From Myxococcales bacterium (GTDB lineage Bacteria > Myxococcota_A > Polyangia > Polyangiales > Polyangiaceae), in contig JAAFHV010000020.1 in assembly GCA_013297655.1 (NCBI GenBank), positions 4,779-58,694 on the forward strand: a stretch of DNA of 53,916 nt, given 5' to 3'. Under the pieces are notes generated by a model that made no database searches, was not told the origin of the DNA, and saw nothing but the letters and a program-made list of their open reading frames with translations. The position numbers and the translations under genes are program-made. Each line of letters opens with the position of its first letter. The first letter of the stretch is position 1. Below, one piece after another: positions 26,774 through 35,839 of this stretch.

Positions 26774-28252
26774 ATGGCCGAAGCCTCCACTGGCACGAAG
26801 AAGCTCGGACGATACCAACTCCACCGCGAGGTCGCGCGCGGTGGCATGGCCACTGTCTACCTAGGTCGCCAAGTTGCTGCCGTTGGGTTCGCGCGCACGG
26901 TCGCCATCAAGCGCCTCCACCCCGAGTACGCTCGCGATCCCCAGTTCGTCGCGATGTTCCTCGACGAGGCGCGGCTCGCGGCGCGCATCCAACACCCGAA
27001 CGTGGTGTCCACCCTCGACGTCGTCGCGACGAGCGGAGAGCTCTTCTTGGTCATGGAGTACGTCCAGGGCCTCAGCCTCGCCAAGCTCGCGCGCGAGGGC
27101 CACCCACCCCCGGACGTCGCGGTGGCGATCGTATCTGGAATGCTTCACGGGCTTCACGCCGCGCACGAGGCCACGAACGAGCGCGGTGAGGCGATGAACA
27201 TCGTGCACCGCGACGTCTCGCCCCACAACGTGCTCGTCGGCAAAGACGGAGTCGCGCGCGTGATCGACTTCGGCATCGCCAAAGCGGAGACCCGCCTCGG
27301 TTCGACCGCGACCGGAGAAATCAAGGGCAAGCTCGCGTACATGGCGCCAGAGCAGCTCCACTCCGAGCCCGTCACGCGGCGCACCGACGTGTTCGCGGCG
27401 GGCATCGTCGTATGGGAGGTCCTCATGCGCCGTCGGCTCTTCCTCGGCGCGAACGAAGGCGCCACCGTGCGTAACGTGATCGAGGGAAAGGTGCCCCCGC
27501 TCGTGGTCGAGGGGCGCGACGTGTCCCTCCTCGACGCCGTCGTGAGGAAGGCGCTCGCGAGCTCCCCCGACGATCGCTACGCGACTGCGAAAGAGTTCGC
27601 CGTCGCGCTGGAGAAGGCCGAGAGACCGGCGCTCCCGAGCGAGGTGAGCGACTGGCTCGCGCGAACGGTCGGTCCTTCGATCGAGCGCATGGCGGTCGAG
27701 ATCGCCGAAGTCGAGAGCGGTTCGCTGCCGACCGAGAACCTCGAAGAGGCCATTCGTAAAATCCAATCGACTCGATCCGACGCGCCGCCGCCTCTCCCCG
27801 CACCCGAGGAGAGCGCGGCCGCCGCCGTCCCCGTCGTCGCGCCGGACGCCGCCAGCGAGGTGCCGCCGATCACGGCGACCGCGACGAGCCGCGCGTCACG
27901 GACCCCGCGGTGGCCATTCGCGTTCTTGCCTGTCGCGCTCCTGTGCGGATTCGGGGCGAGCCGCCTGTTCGGCGCGACGGGCGGGCCGAGCACCTCCGAC
28001 CACGGGGCGCCCCCTCCTACCACGGCCGAAGCGAGCACACGAACGGAGCCCTCGACACCTCTGCCGGCGGCCCCCTCGGCGCCATCGGTGGCGGTCACCG
28101 CCGAGCCTCCGGTCGCCTTCAGCGCCCACGGGCCGCGCTCCAAGCCCCCCGTCGCGACCCCACCGCCGAAGGCTCCGAAAGTGGACTGTTCGAACCCCAT
28201 CGTCGTGAATCCCGACGGGACGAAGACCTACAAAAGGGAATGCTTGAAATGA
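26774..28252 (+). CDS. Membrane-anchored Ser/Thr protein kinase
   Basis: This 492-residue protein has an N-terminal Hanks-type kinase: VARGGMATVY loop, Lys46 in VAIKRL, HRDVSPHN with catalytic Asp147, DFG at 165 and the MAPEQ motif. This HRDVSPHN variant is typical of myxobacterial kinases. A Pro/Ala-rich linker leads to one transmembrane helix near residue 380 (WPFAFLPVALLCGFGASRLFG) and an extracytoplasmic Pro/Ser/Thr-rich tail. The ATG at 26774 follows AAGGATAGGG. Its stop codon overlaps the start of the next gene (ATGA), so the kinase and the secreted protein encoded downstream are coupled and probably functional partners. Confidence 0.94.
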   Translation: MAEASTGTKKLGRYQLHREVARGGMATVYLGRQVAAVGFARTVAIKRLHPEYARDPQFVAMFLDEARLAARIQHPNVVSTLDVVATSGELFLVMEYVQGLSLAKLAREGHPPPDVAVAIVSGMLHGLHAAHEATNERGEAMNIVHRDVSPHNVLVGKDGVARVIDFGIAKAETRLGSTATGEIKGKLAYMAPEQLHSEPVTRRTDVFAAGIVVWEVLMRRRLFLGANEGATVRNVIEGKVPPLVVEGRDVSLLDAVVRKALASSPDDRYATAKEFAVALEKAERPALPSEVSDWLARTVGPSIERMAVEIAEVESGSLPTENLEEAIRKIQSTRSDAPPPLPAPEESAAAAVPVVAPDAASEVPPITATATSRASRTPRWPFAFLPVALLCGFGASRLFGATGGPSTSDHGAPPPTTAEASTRTEPSTPLPAAPSAPSVAVTAEPPVAFSAHGPRSKPPVATPPPKAPKVDCSNPIVVNPDGTKTYKRECLK

Positions 28253-29088
28253 GCCACGTGATCAAGCGCGGTTCGGCTCTCGCTCTCGCCGTCACGATCG
28301 GCGCGAGCGCGCTCCATCCGTCGCCTGCCCGCGCCGACGGAGCCGCCTGCGCGGACGCTGCCGAGCGCAGCCAAAAGGCTCGAAAGGCCGGAAAGCTCCT
28401 CGAAGCGCGCGCCCTCGTCTCCACCTGCGCCGCTCCATCGTGCCCTGCCCTCGTCCGCACGGATTGCCAAGCATGGGTGCTCGAGCTCGAGAAGGAGCTG
28501 CCCTCGATCGTGGTCCGCGCCCGCCGCGCCGGCAAGGACGTGACGGAGGGTAAGGTCGAGGTCGACGGGCGCCCGCTCGAAGGGGCGCTCGATGGCCACG
28601 CGACGCCGCTCGATCCGGGCCGTCACGAGGCCCGTTATCGCCGAGGTGACGTCACGCTCGTCGAGCCGATCGTGCTCTCGCCCGGCGAGAAGAACCGGAT
28701 GGTCGTCTTCGAGCTCGAAGGTCCGAAGGAGCCCCCGAAGCCCACGAAGGACAGCACTCCGAGCGCTAGCGCAGCACCGCCGCGCGAGAGCAGGAACACA
28801 CTCGGCTGGGTGTTCGGGGGCGTGGCGATCGCCGGAATAGGCACGTTCGCCGTGTTTCAGGGAATGGGCCAGAGCGAGTACGCGAGCGCCAAAGAAGGCT
28901 GCGGCGCGGCGCGTACGTGCGACGAGGAGACCCTCTCTCCCATTCGCACGAAGCTCACGATTTCGGGAGTCGGCCTCGGTGTTGGGCTCGCGGGGCTCGC
29001 CGCTCTCGGCGTCTTTTTGCTCGTTCACGATAGTGCGGGGCCGAGGAGCAAGACGGGCTGGGTCGCCCCCAGCACGTTCGTATTCTAA
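28249..29088 (+). CDS. Exported PEGA-like protein with C-terminal membrane helices
   Basis: This 279-residue protein begins with a cleavable signal (ALALAVTIGASALHPSPARA-D). The mature N-terminal part is Cys-rich (CADAAERSQKARKAGKL, then STCAAPSCPALVRTDC) and looks like a helical repeat. A beta segment from about 85 to 155 (IVVRARRAGKDVTEGKVEVDGRPL to PGRHEARY) resembles PEGA or carboxypeptidase-regulatory domains. A Pro-rich linker and two hydrophobic helices near 187 and 240 follow. AAAAGGGA precedes the ATG, which overlaps the kinase stop codon. Such proteins are common next to myxobacterial kinases; a specific function is unknown. Confidence 0.8.
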   Translation: MSHVIKRGSALALAVTIGASALHPSPARADGAACADAAERSQKARKAGKLLEARALVSTCAAPSCPALVRTDCQAWVLELEKELPSIVVRARRAGKDVTEGKVEVDGRPLEGALDGHATPLDPGRHEARYRRGDVTLVEPIVLSPGEKNRMVVFELEGPKEPPKPTKDSTPSASAAPPRESRNTLGWVFGGVAIAGIGTFAVFQGMGQSEYASAKEGCGAARTCDEETLSPIRTKLTISGVGLGVGLAGLAALGVFLLVHDSAGPRSKTGWVAPSTFVF

Positions 29089-29342
29089 ACACGGGGCGCC
29101 GCGCCTCGACCGTGACATGCGGCCGCGAAGGACGACGACGTTCGCCGAGCGCGAGCGCCTTCGCCGCGCACCGAGCTCTGCCACCGGCCGAGGCACGGAT
29201 ACGACGCAGAGTTGGAGTCGCCATTGCCCACGAACGACCTCTTGGCAAACGCGCGACCGGCGCCCGTCGCCGTCGAACGTGGGAGCTCGCCTTCGAGAGA
29301 ACTAGAGCGCCGCACGCGCATTTTGCACGATCACGAATGGCG

Positions 29343-29585
29343 TCAGCTCGCGCTTCGTTCGTGCCCCTCGGCCTCGGGCGACTCTTGCCCGTCGCGGACG
29401 ATGAGCTGCGTGCGCTCCTCACGCGCGTAGATCATGCCAATTTTGATGGCCTCCGCTTTGCTCGACTTTACGCGGCTCGGACGCTTGTTGCCTTGGCGCA
29501 AGACCGCCCATCCGCCGCGCGGGGAAGGCGCGACGATCACGTCTCTGCCCGTTTCGCGTCGGCGCGTGTCATTTGCTCGATCCAT
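29343..29585 (-). CDS. DUF2188 domain protein
   Basis: This 80-residue protein carries the DUF2188 pattern: an N-terminal strand (VIVAPSPRGGWAVLRQGNKR), SSKAEAIKIGMIYAREE helix and the closing QLIVRDGQ. It resembles small stress-associated proteins with no known biochemical role. The ATG at 29585 has AAGGA eight bases upstream, so the start is well supported. A sigma-54-like sequence lies about 220 bp upstream and may or may not belong to it. Confidence 0.85.
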   Translation of the reverse strand: MDRANDTRRRETGRDVIVAPSPRGGWAVLRQGNKRPSRVKSSKAEAIKIGMIYAREERTQLIVRDGQESPEAEGHERSAS

Positions 29586-29789
29586 TCTTCATTCCTTTCG
29601 TTCGTGGCGACGAGCGGGTTCGTCCACGCGCGTCGCCGAGGCTCGACTCCGCGTCGCGTCGTTCCCATTCGTCGCAATCACCCGCGTTGGCACGGAAGGG
29701 CTCTCTGCAGCACCGACCAAAGGCGATGCCATCCGCGCGATCGCCGAGATTGGGTCCGGGACGTGGCGACCATGCTTTCGTTGCGTCCA

Positions 29790-29811
29790 TAGGTGCACGC
29801 TAGGTGCACGC
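29790..29811. repeat. 11-bp direct tandem repeat
   Basis: TAGGTGCACGC occurs twice in succession. GTGCAC is itself a palindrome, so the pair forms two phased 6-bp palindromes 11 bp apart, about one helical turn. It could be an operator. Confidence 0.6.
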
Positions 29812-29816
29812 TTCAA

Positions 29817-29832
29817 TGCAAACCGCGAACCA
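29817..29832 (-). promoter_or_regulatory. Weak candidate sigma-54-like element upstream of DUF2188
   Basis: The minus strand reads TGGTTCG-CGGT-TTGCA with correct spacing and a perfect -12 box. The predicted leader to the DUF2188 start would be about 220 nt, unusually long compared with the others here. Confidence 0.3.
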
Positions 29833-30259
29833 TGGGCATGGGCCAGGCTCAATCGCGAGGCGAGGCACGGCCTCGCTCCGTCGGGACGGATGACGCACGA
29901 CCGCGTCCGCCCGCGCCTTACGGCCGAGTCCGATGCCGGGGTGCCTCGCCTAACGCCGCAACTGAGGCGAAAGAGTACGGGCGGCGCACGGCGGCGTCCG
30001 CTGACGTGGTTCACCTGGCCTTGGCGACGGGTCTACTTCAGCGTCTCTCGGCGACGGGTGAGCCCGAAGCTATCGTATCCGGCGCCGACACTCGCGTTCG
30101 CCGGATACCCGCTCTCAGCCCGAGCCGTCGCGCGCGAAACCTTTCCGCCGAGGATCTAGGTTTTTCGGCCGAGCCCGCCGCTGCCCTCCTCGACCGAGGC
30201 GACACGAACGCGGCACATCGTCTCACTTTGCCAATCGACGAATCGCGCCGTCAGCGGGC

Positions 30260-32677
30260 TCAAACCTCCGGCGGGTCCATCGCCCGCTCGAAGTGACGGT
30301 GACGGCCGATCGCCTCGATGAACGCCGGGATCGCTTCGTTCACGTCATCCTTCACGACGAGCCCAGGATCGTGGTCACCCGACCGCAGAACCGAGGGGAT
30401 CCCCGCGCGTTCCAGCAGGGCGAGCGAAGCGCCGAGCGCGAGGATCGGCTTCGCGTGGCGATACTGATCCTTCAAGAGCTCCGCGGCGTGCCCCAGGTTG
30501 GCGAGTAGCTTGATTCCCGCTTTTCCTCCAGGGAGCGCGACCGCGTCGTAGAGAACGGAAGGCGTCGTTTCCAATGTCGCTTCCACGTCGATTGGTTCTC
30601 CGATTTCGGGGGTCACTTTTCCGAGCCGGGGACCGATGAAGCGCGGGACCGCGCCCTCGGCGACGAGCGCGGCGTGGAGCGCCTTCGCCGCGTCGCCGTC
30701 GATTCCGTCCGCGACCAGGATCGCAATACGGCGCGTGGCGATTCTCTTTTCCCCCGGCTGCGAGAACACGGACAGCGCGGGCGATATCTCGATCTCGGCC
30801 GCGCGCGGGTTCTCGAGCGCGCGCGGCATCGGCGGGGGCATGTCGAGCCCGAGCTGCGCGGCGAGGGTCTCGGCGAGGCCCATGTCGACGTTCGCGAGCA
30901 TGGAGACGACCCGCTCCCGAATCGCCGGTGTCTGCACCTTGGTCAGCTCGAAGCGGAAGGCGCGCAAGATATGGTCCTTCTCGATTGGCGTTTGACTACG
31001 CCAAAAAAGCGTAGCCTGGGAGTAGTGGTCCGCGAAGCGCTCCGGATTCCCACGAACCTTGTCGCCCGTGGCGGGCTCGCGGAACGACGTGAAGCCTGCG
31101 GCACCGGCTTGAAATGGGCAGCCCCCGCCGAGCGAGTTGGGCTCGTATGCGACGCGGCCACGGTTCACCGCTTTTCGATGCATGCCGTCGCGCTGGTTGT
31201 TGTGGGTCGGCGCGATCGAAGCGTTGATGGGAATTTCGTGAAAATTCGGACCGCCGAGGCGCGTAATTTGAGTGTCGGTGTAAGAGTGGATACGTCCGGC
31301 GAGGAGGGGGTCGTTGGAGAAGTCGATCCCGGGGACCACGTGCGCGGCGCAGAACGCGACCTGTTCCGTCTCCGCAAAGAAGTTGTCCGGGTTGCGATTG
31401 AGCACGAGCCGGCCTACGGGAGTGAGCGGAACGAGCTCCTCCGGCACGAGCTTCGTCGCGTCGAGCACGTCGAATGAGAAGCGCTCGGCGTCCTCCTCCG
31501 AGAAGAGCTGGAAGCTGAGCTCCCACTCCGGAAACGCGCCCGCCTCGATTGCCTCCCACAGGTCACGGCGATGATAGTCCGGATCGGCGCCCCCGAGCTT
31601 CACCGCTTCGTCCCAATCCAAGCAGTGCGTGCCCGCGACCGGGCGCCAATGAAACTTCACGAAGGTGGAGTTGCCGTCTGCGTTCACGAGGCGGAACGTG
31701 TGCACCCCGAACCCCTGCATCATACGATAGCTACGTGGAATTCCTCGATCGGACATCGCCCACATGAGCATGTGGGTCGACTCAGGCATGAGCGACACGA
31801 AGTCCCAAAACGTGTCGTGCGCCGTCGACGCTTGCGGCATCGCGAAATGCGGCTCCGGCTTGGCGGCGTGAACGAGGTCGGGGAACTTCATCGCGTCTTG
31901 AATGAAGAAGACGGGCATGTTGTTGCCGACGAGGTCCCAGTTGCCTTCGTCGGTATAGAACTTCACCGCGAAGCCGCGCACGTCGCGGGCAGTGTCGGGC
32001 GAACCGCGCTCGCCGACGACGGTGGAGAACCGAACGAAGACGGGAGTGACCTTACCCTTTTCACCGAAGATCGACGCACGAGTGACCTCGGTCCTCGGCG
32101 CGTAGCACTCGAAGAATCCGTGTGCCCCCGAGCCCCGCGCGTGGACGATTCGCTCGGGGATTCGCTCGTGGTCGAAGTGGGTTATTTTCTCGCGGAGAAT
32201 AAAGTCTTCGAGGAGGGCAGGTCCGCGGAGACCGGCCTTGAGAGAGTGCTGATTATCAGCAACGGGCACCCCCTGGTTCGTCGTCAGCACCTGCCCGGTC
32301 CCGTCGGCGCGCGCGGCGTCGAGCGATACGCGGCCAGGGTCTTGTCCGAGGGGCGGACGCCCGCTACCGACTTTGGGTGAAGCGCTCCGTTCCGTCAGAG
32401 TGCTACCGGTGACGGCGTCGTTCGGGGGCTCCGTGGTGAAGCCGGGCTGCGGCGTCGCCGATGCAGGGCCATACTCGGTGGCCTTGTTGGGGTTGTAGGG
32501 AACGGAGCGCGCGACCGCGTCGACCCCTTCCATTTTTTCGGTCGCGGCGTTGGCCGCCGAGCCAGGAGCTGGCTCCCCGTTCGACAGTCCGGCGATCGAC
32601 TGCGCGCTAGTCGTCGCGGGCGCGACGCCCGATCTCGTGGGAGCTGCGGTTGAAGGCGATTTCTTTTTGGCGGCCAT
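30260..32677 (-). CDS. katE: Large-subunit catalase HPII
   Basis: This 805-residue protein is a large-subunit heme catalase that disproportionates H2O2. A disordered Ala/Ser/Pro-rich N-terminus of about 130 residues precedes the core. [13 protein letters not shown] carries the catalytic His179, and RIHSYTDTQ carries the proximal Tyr. After the core, a flavodoxin/DJ-1-like domain typical of HPII enzymes runs from about 675 ([14 protein letters not shown]) to the end. The ATG at 32677 is preceded by GAGAGAGAG at suitable spacing; an upstream ATG at 32794 would add Arg-rich residues and would overlap the predicted promoter. A sigma-54-like element lies 47 bp upstream. Confidence 0.96.
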   Translation of the reverse strand: MAAKKKSPSTAAPTRSGVAPATTSAQSIAGLSNGEPAPGSAANAATEKMEGVDAVARSVPYNPNKATEYGPASATPQPGFTTEPPNDAVTGSTLTERSASPKVGSGRPPLGQDPGRVSLDAARADGTGQVLTTNQGVPVADNQHSLKAGLRGPALLEDFILREKITHFDHERIPERIVHARGSGAHGFFECYAPRTEVTRASIFGEKGKVTPVFVRFSTVVGERGSPDTARDVRGFAVKFYTDEGNWDLVGNNMPVFFIQDAMKFPDLVHAAKPEPHFAMPQASTAHDTFWDFVSLMPESTHMLMWAMSDRGIPRSYRMMQGFGVHTFRLVNADGNSTFVKFHWRPVAGTHCLDWDEAVKLGGADPDYHRRDLWEAIEAGAFPEWELSFQLFSEEDAERFSFDVLDATKLVPEELVPLTPVGRLVLNRNPDNFFAETEQVAFCAAHVVPGIDFSNDPLLAGRIHSYTDTQITRLGGPNFHEIPINASIAPTHNNQRDGMHRKAVNRGRVAYEPNSLGGGCPFQAGAAGFTSFREPATGDKVRGNPERFADHYSQATLFWRSQTPIEKDHILRAFRFELTKVQTPAIRERVVSMLANVDMGLAETLAAQLGLDMPPPMPRALENPRAAEIEISPALSVFSQPGEKRIATRRIAILVADGIDGDAAKALHAALVAEGAVPRFIGPRLGKVTPEIGEPIDVEATLETTPSVLYDAVALPGGKAGIKLLANLGHAAELLKDQYRHAKPILALGASLALLERAGIPSVLRSGDHDPGLVVKDDVNEAIPAFIEAIGRHRHFERAMDPPEV

Positions 32678-32723
32678 AGACTCTCTCTCAAGGGCGCCAG
32701 AGCCGGCGCGGGCGATGTCGACA

Positions 32724-32739
32724 AGCAACTGTCGCGCCA
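32724..32739 (-). promoter_or_regulatory. Sigma-54-like -24/-12 promoter for katE
   Basis: The minus strand reads TGGCGCG-ACAG-TTGCT, one mismatch from TGGCACG-N4-TTGCT. Predicted start near 32713 gives a 36-nt leader before the ATG at 32677. Confidence 0.6.
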
Positions 32740-32819
32740 CGCTCCGAGGAAAGGACGAGCGCGCGCCGCGACGAAGCGAACGACGCTCGGCCATCCGAGG
32801 GAGACTGTTTTGCCTCAGA

Positions 32820-32831
32820 GGTCGTTCGACC
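32820..32831. promoter_or_regulatory. 12-bp palindrome upstream of katE
   Basis: GGTCG-TT-CGACC is a perfect inverted repeat about 80 bp upstream of the katE -24 box, a suitable position for an activator or repressor site. Confidence 0.35.
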
Positions 32832-32990
32832 GAGACCGAACTGCGTCCCTCGCGCGCGACCCCATCGCAAGGCCTTCGCGTCGCCGGAGCCCAGCGGCCA
32901 ATCTACGACCGTTGCTCGATCCGACGCGCTCGACCTGCGTAGCGACGGACGGCCGACTCGTGCGTCGTGGGCGCCGGCGCGAAGGGTGCG

Positions 32991-33719
32991 TTACCCGGCA
33001 ACGTTCCCACTCGGCTTTCCCCACTCCATGATCAAAAAATAGGGAGCCTTCAAGTACCGCCGCACTTTCTCTTCGGGTCCACCGTGCGGCCGCGGCTCGG
33101 CGAAATGGCAAAGCTGCAAGCCGGCGCCGAGGAGCAACTGCATGTACGTCTCGAGTGGGCGGTGCCAGTTCGTGACGCTCACGCCGCGCCAGCGCGCCTG
33201 GCTCGCGTGCTCGTCCAAGTAAGTGGCACGTCGGTCCGCGCCTCGCGGGCGCCTTCCGCCGAACACCATTCCGGCCGTGGTGAAGCCAGTGAGATTGGCA
33301 ATGAGAAGCGTGCCTCCGGGGCGGAGTACCCTCGTCATCTCCGTGAGCCCAGCTCCGAGGTCCGGGATGTCGATCAACGACAAGTAGCTCACCACGAGGT
33401 CGAACGAATCGTCTTCGATGTCGAGCCGCTCGGCGAGCCCTATTCGATAGTCTCCCGCCGGGTCGACGGTGCGAGCGCGCGCGAGGAGGGCCTCGGTCGG
33501 ATCGACGCCGACCGTGCGAATGCCGAGCGCTTGCAGCATGCGACAGAACCGCCCCTCACCACAGCCCACGTCGAGCGCGGACGCGTGAGGCCGCATTCCG
33601 ACGCGCTCGAGCATTGGGCGGTCGAGCACGAACTGGCGGCCGAAGTCGCCAAGGTCGCCCTGCTCCGCGATCCAGGCTTCGGCAGACTCGTTCCATCCAT
33701 CGGATGCGGTGGGGGCCAT
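32991..33719 (-). CDS. Class I SAM-dependent methyltransferase
   Basis: This 242-residue protein is a Rossmann-fold methyltransferase of the UbiE/Methyltransf_11 type. Motif I is ALDVGCGEGRF near residue 50, followed by VGVDPTEALLA (acidic ribose-binding residue), FDLVVSYLSLIDI, and the RVLRPGGTLLIAN strand after it. The substrate cannot be told from sequence. The ATG at 33719 lacks a clear Shine-Dalgarno. It reads toward katE but a 313-bp gap with a separate katE promoter suggests independent transcription. Confidence 0.9.
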   Translation of the reverse strand: MAPTASDGWNESAEAWIAEQGDLGDFGRQFVLDRPMLERVGMRPHASALDVGCGEGRFCRMLQALGIRTVGVDPTEALLARARTVDPAGDYRIGLAERLDIEDDSFDLVVSYLSLIDIPDLGAGLTEMTRVLRPGGTLLIANLTGFTTAGMVFGGRRPRGADRRATYLDEHASQARWRGVSVTNWHRPLETYMQLLLGAGLQLCHFAEPRPHGGPEEKVRRYLKAPYFLIMEWGKPSGNVAG

Positions 33720-34193
33720 GGGTGAGGAGAGCTCGAGGAGGAGAGATAGGACGGCCGCGACCGGCCTTCGTGCCGTGTACCACGTTTGCCCGCCGTTCGG
33801 GTCGGCGCTCGAGGCGCCGCCGGCATCGTGAGCGCCGCCTCCCTTTTGGTAGGCGCCAGAAAGTACAGCTCGCTATCGCAGAATTCGACAGGTCGCGTCC
33901 GCCGACCGGCCAGCCTGCTTGCGGGCGATCTTGCGACATGTCCCGCGGGGCTCCGCGATCACTCCCGCCTGTTCCAGAGACGTCCGCACCGGGCGACAGA
34001 CGAAAACAGCGGATCCACGTTACGGGCAAGGAGCGGGCTCCCGCGCGCGAGCAAGACCGAGGGAGGCACTCTCGGCGCTGCGGACACACCACGCCGCGCG
34101 CGGCCCCGCGATTGCATATCGCACGGCATCGGTACGTGCCTATTGCACGCGTGCCGCACCGCGCGCAACCCGCGCAATCGAAGGCCATATCCC
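33720..34193. other. 474-bp intergenic region upstream of the DUF4142 gene
   Basis: No gene is supported. The right end holds a sigma-54-like element at 34101 and the leader of the DUF4142 gene. Confidence 0.65.
34101..34116 (+). promoter_or_regulatory. Sigma-54-like -24/-12 promoter for the DUF4142 gene
   Basis: CGGCCCC-GCGA-TTGCA has a perfect -12 box and a GGC core at -24. Predicted start near 34127 gives a 67-nt leader with GAAGG ahead of the ATG at 34194. Confidence 0.4.
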
Positions 34194-34952
34194 ATGCGCA
34201 TTTTCACCTCACTATCCATTCTTGCCATTGGCCTGTCGGTCGCGGGTTGCGGCGACAACCATGGCGCAAACGACGCCACCGGCCAGTCGGCGTCCCCGCA
34301 GGGCGGCCAAAGCACGCAGGGAGGCCAGAGCTCGGGGGGCGGCGGTCCGTTCCACGGCGCCAGCGACACCACTCCCGAGCACACCGGGACGCGCGATGGT
34401 GGGTCCGGCCCCGGCTCCAGCCTGGGCGCCGATAGCGGGGCGAGCATGACATCGACCTCCCCGGCGCCAGCCTCGGAGCCCCTCACCGACGGGCAGATCC
34501 TCGAAGTGGTTCGTACGGCGAGCACCGTCGAGATCGAACAGGCGAAAATCGCGCAGTCGAAGGCAAGAACGGCGACGGTGAAGGCGTTCGCCGCGATGAT
34601 GGTGAAAGACCATGGCGCCGCGAACGCCAAGACCGAAGCGCTCGCCAAGAAAGGCTCTCACGAGGCGAAACCGAGCACCCTCAGCACGACCCTCGCTTTG
34701 GACGCGAAGCAGGCCACCTCCGAAATGTCGTCACTCACGGGAGGCGCTTTCGACAGGGCCTACGTCGATGCGCAGGTCAAAGAGCACCAAGCCGTGCTCG
34801 ACGCGATCGAGACCAAGCTCGGACCCGCCGCCGAGGCTCCAGAGGTCAAAACCCTCCTCGATTCGGTTCGCAGCAGGGTCGCACATCACCTGACCGAGGC
34901 CAAGTCGATGCAGGCGAAGCTCTCGAAGGCGACGACCACGTCGACGCGGTAG
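34194..34952 (+). CDS. DUF4142 lipoprotein
   Basis: This 252-residue protein has a lipoprotein signal (LSVAGC, Cys19) and a Gly/Ser/Gln-rich linker to about residue 95. A DUF4142 ferritin-like helical domain follows, opening LTDGQILEVVRTASTVEIEQAKIAQ with FAAMMVKDHGAANAK and later DRAYVDAQVKEHQAVLDAIE. The two conserved His-containing segments (KDH, KEH) fit the family, which is widespread and often stress-induced but of unknown activity. It would sit in the periplasm or on the outer membrane. Confidence 0.92.
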   Translation: MRIFTSLSILAIGLSVAGCGDNHGANDATGQSASPQGGQSTQGGQSSGGGGPFHGASDTTPEHTGTRDGGSGPGSSLGADSGASMTSTSPAPASEPLTDGQILEVVRTASTVEIEQAKIAQSKARTATVKAFAAMMVKDHGAANAKTEALAKKGSHEAKPSTLSTTLALDAKQATSEMSSLTGGAFDRAYVDAQVKEHQAVLDAIETKLGPAAEAPEVKTLLDSVRSRVAHHLTEAKSMQAKLSKATTTSTR

Positions 34953-35283
34953 CGAGGGCATGCCAACGGTGGCCCGACCCGGTACTTCGGAAGAGACTCT
35001 CCGATGAAGCGTCCGGCGCAGCGCGCCCCTTCCTGTTCTGTTCGTGCGTCGAAGAATGCACAATACATCAACGGCGAGGTCCTGGGCGTCGCGGGGGGAA
35101 CGCGCGTGAGACAGGCCGACCGCCCCTCGTGCCGAAGTGAGCTGCCCTCCCGCGTGCGCGGCAACGAGCACTCACGCGAGCGACCCTGCCGCGACCTCGC
35201 CACCCGCAATGGCGTTTCGCGTTCCCCACCAACCCGCGGCAGTACCCCAGAAGCTACCGCGCGCGCGAAATCACGGAGGCATC
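34953..35283. other. 331-bp region between the DUF4142 and DUF6328 genes
   Basis: No gene or clear sigma-54-like element is seen. A good GGAGG lies at its right end, before the TTG at 35284. Frames here are Arg/Ser-rich and not convincing. Confidence 0.6.
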
Positions 35284-35784
35284 TTGTCCGACCCACACGA
35301 AGCCGTAAGAGAGACGGTCGCCGAAGACGTCGAGACGACTCTCGTCGAAGGGCGGCTCATACTACCTGGTGTGCAGACGTTGTTCGGGTTTCAGCTCTCG
35401 GTCCTCTACACGACGACCTTCCAAGAGAAGCTATCGTCGCAAGACCAAGCGTTCCACGTCGCGTCGCTTGCGCTCGTCGCGGTAGCGATCGCGTTGATGG
35501 TGTTCCCTGCGGCGTACCACCGCCAGGTGACGCCGGGAGTCGTGTCCCGCAACTTCGCGCGCCTCGTGAATCGGGCGATGCAACGTGCGCTCGGACTTTT
35601 GGCCCTCGCGATGACGCTCACGATGTACGTCATCATCGACGTGGTGTTTCGAACGACCGTCGCTTCGGCGATTGGCGCCCTCGCGACCTTCGCGGTCTTC
35701 GTCGGGCTTTGGTTCGTCGTGCCGCGCCGCGCGCGGACCCGCCGCACCCACCAAGAGGTCGTCGCGGAGGGCTCGCAAGCGTAG
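35284..35784 (+). CDS. DUF6328 family four-helix membrane protein
   Basis: This 166-residue protein has the family pattern: a short charged N-terminus, RLILPGVQTLFGFQLSVLY helix, then SSQDQAFHVASLALVAVAIALMVFPAAYHR and two further hydrophobic helices before a basic tail. The role is unknown. I chose the TTG at 35284 because GGAGG (35275-35279) precedes it and the conserved part begins about 20 residues later; an ATG at 35208 gives extra unconserved residues. The spacing to the Shine-Dalgarno is short (4 bases), so the start is not certain. Confidence 0.8.
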   Translation: MSDPHEAVRETVAEDVETTLVEGRLILPGVQTLFGFQLSVLYTTTFQEKLSSQDQAFHVASLALVAVAIALMVFPAAYHRQVTPGVVSRNFARLVNRAMQRALGLLALAMTLTMYVIIDVVFRTTVASAIGALATFAVFVGLWFVVPRRARTRRTHQEVVAEGSQA

Positions 35785-35839
35785 AGCGCGAGCGCCGCTG
35801 CGCGCATCGCGCCCGTTCACGGCGTTCGGGCTGCCCTCG

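Larger units (their letters stand above)
29586..30259. other. 674-bp region with no convincing gene
   Basis: Frames here are short, Arg-rich and overlapping on both strands, as expected for non-coding GC-rich DNA. It contains an 11-bp tandem duplication (TAGGTGCACGC twice, 29790-29811) and a sigma-54-like sequence at 29817-29832. It separates DUF2188 from the end of katE. A small RNA is possible but nothing specific supports it. Confidence 0.6.
32678..32990. other. 313-bp region upstream of katE
   Basis: It holds the katE sigma-54-like element (32724) and the GGTCG-TT-CGACC palindrome (32820), and otherwise no recognisable gene or terminator. Confidence 0.65.

Noticed and set aside
29688-29703. 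TGGCACG followed by GGC resembling a sigma-54 promoter
   Set aside because: GG and GC are 9 rather than 10 bases apart, and no gene begins downstream on that strand.
29569-29790. 73-residue minus-strand ORF after the sigma-54-like element at 29817
   Set aside because: It lacks a Shine-Dalgarno and overlaps the well-supported DUF2188 start; composition is not convincing.
33786-34193. N-terminal extension of the DUF4142 protein
   Set aside because: The frame is open but the lipoprotein signal begins at the ATG at 34194, and an extension would bury it.
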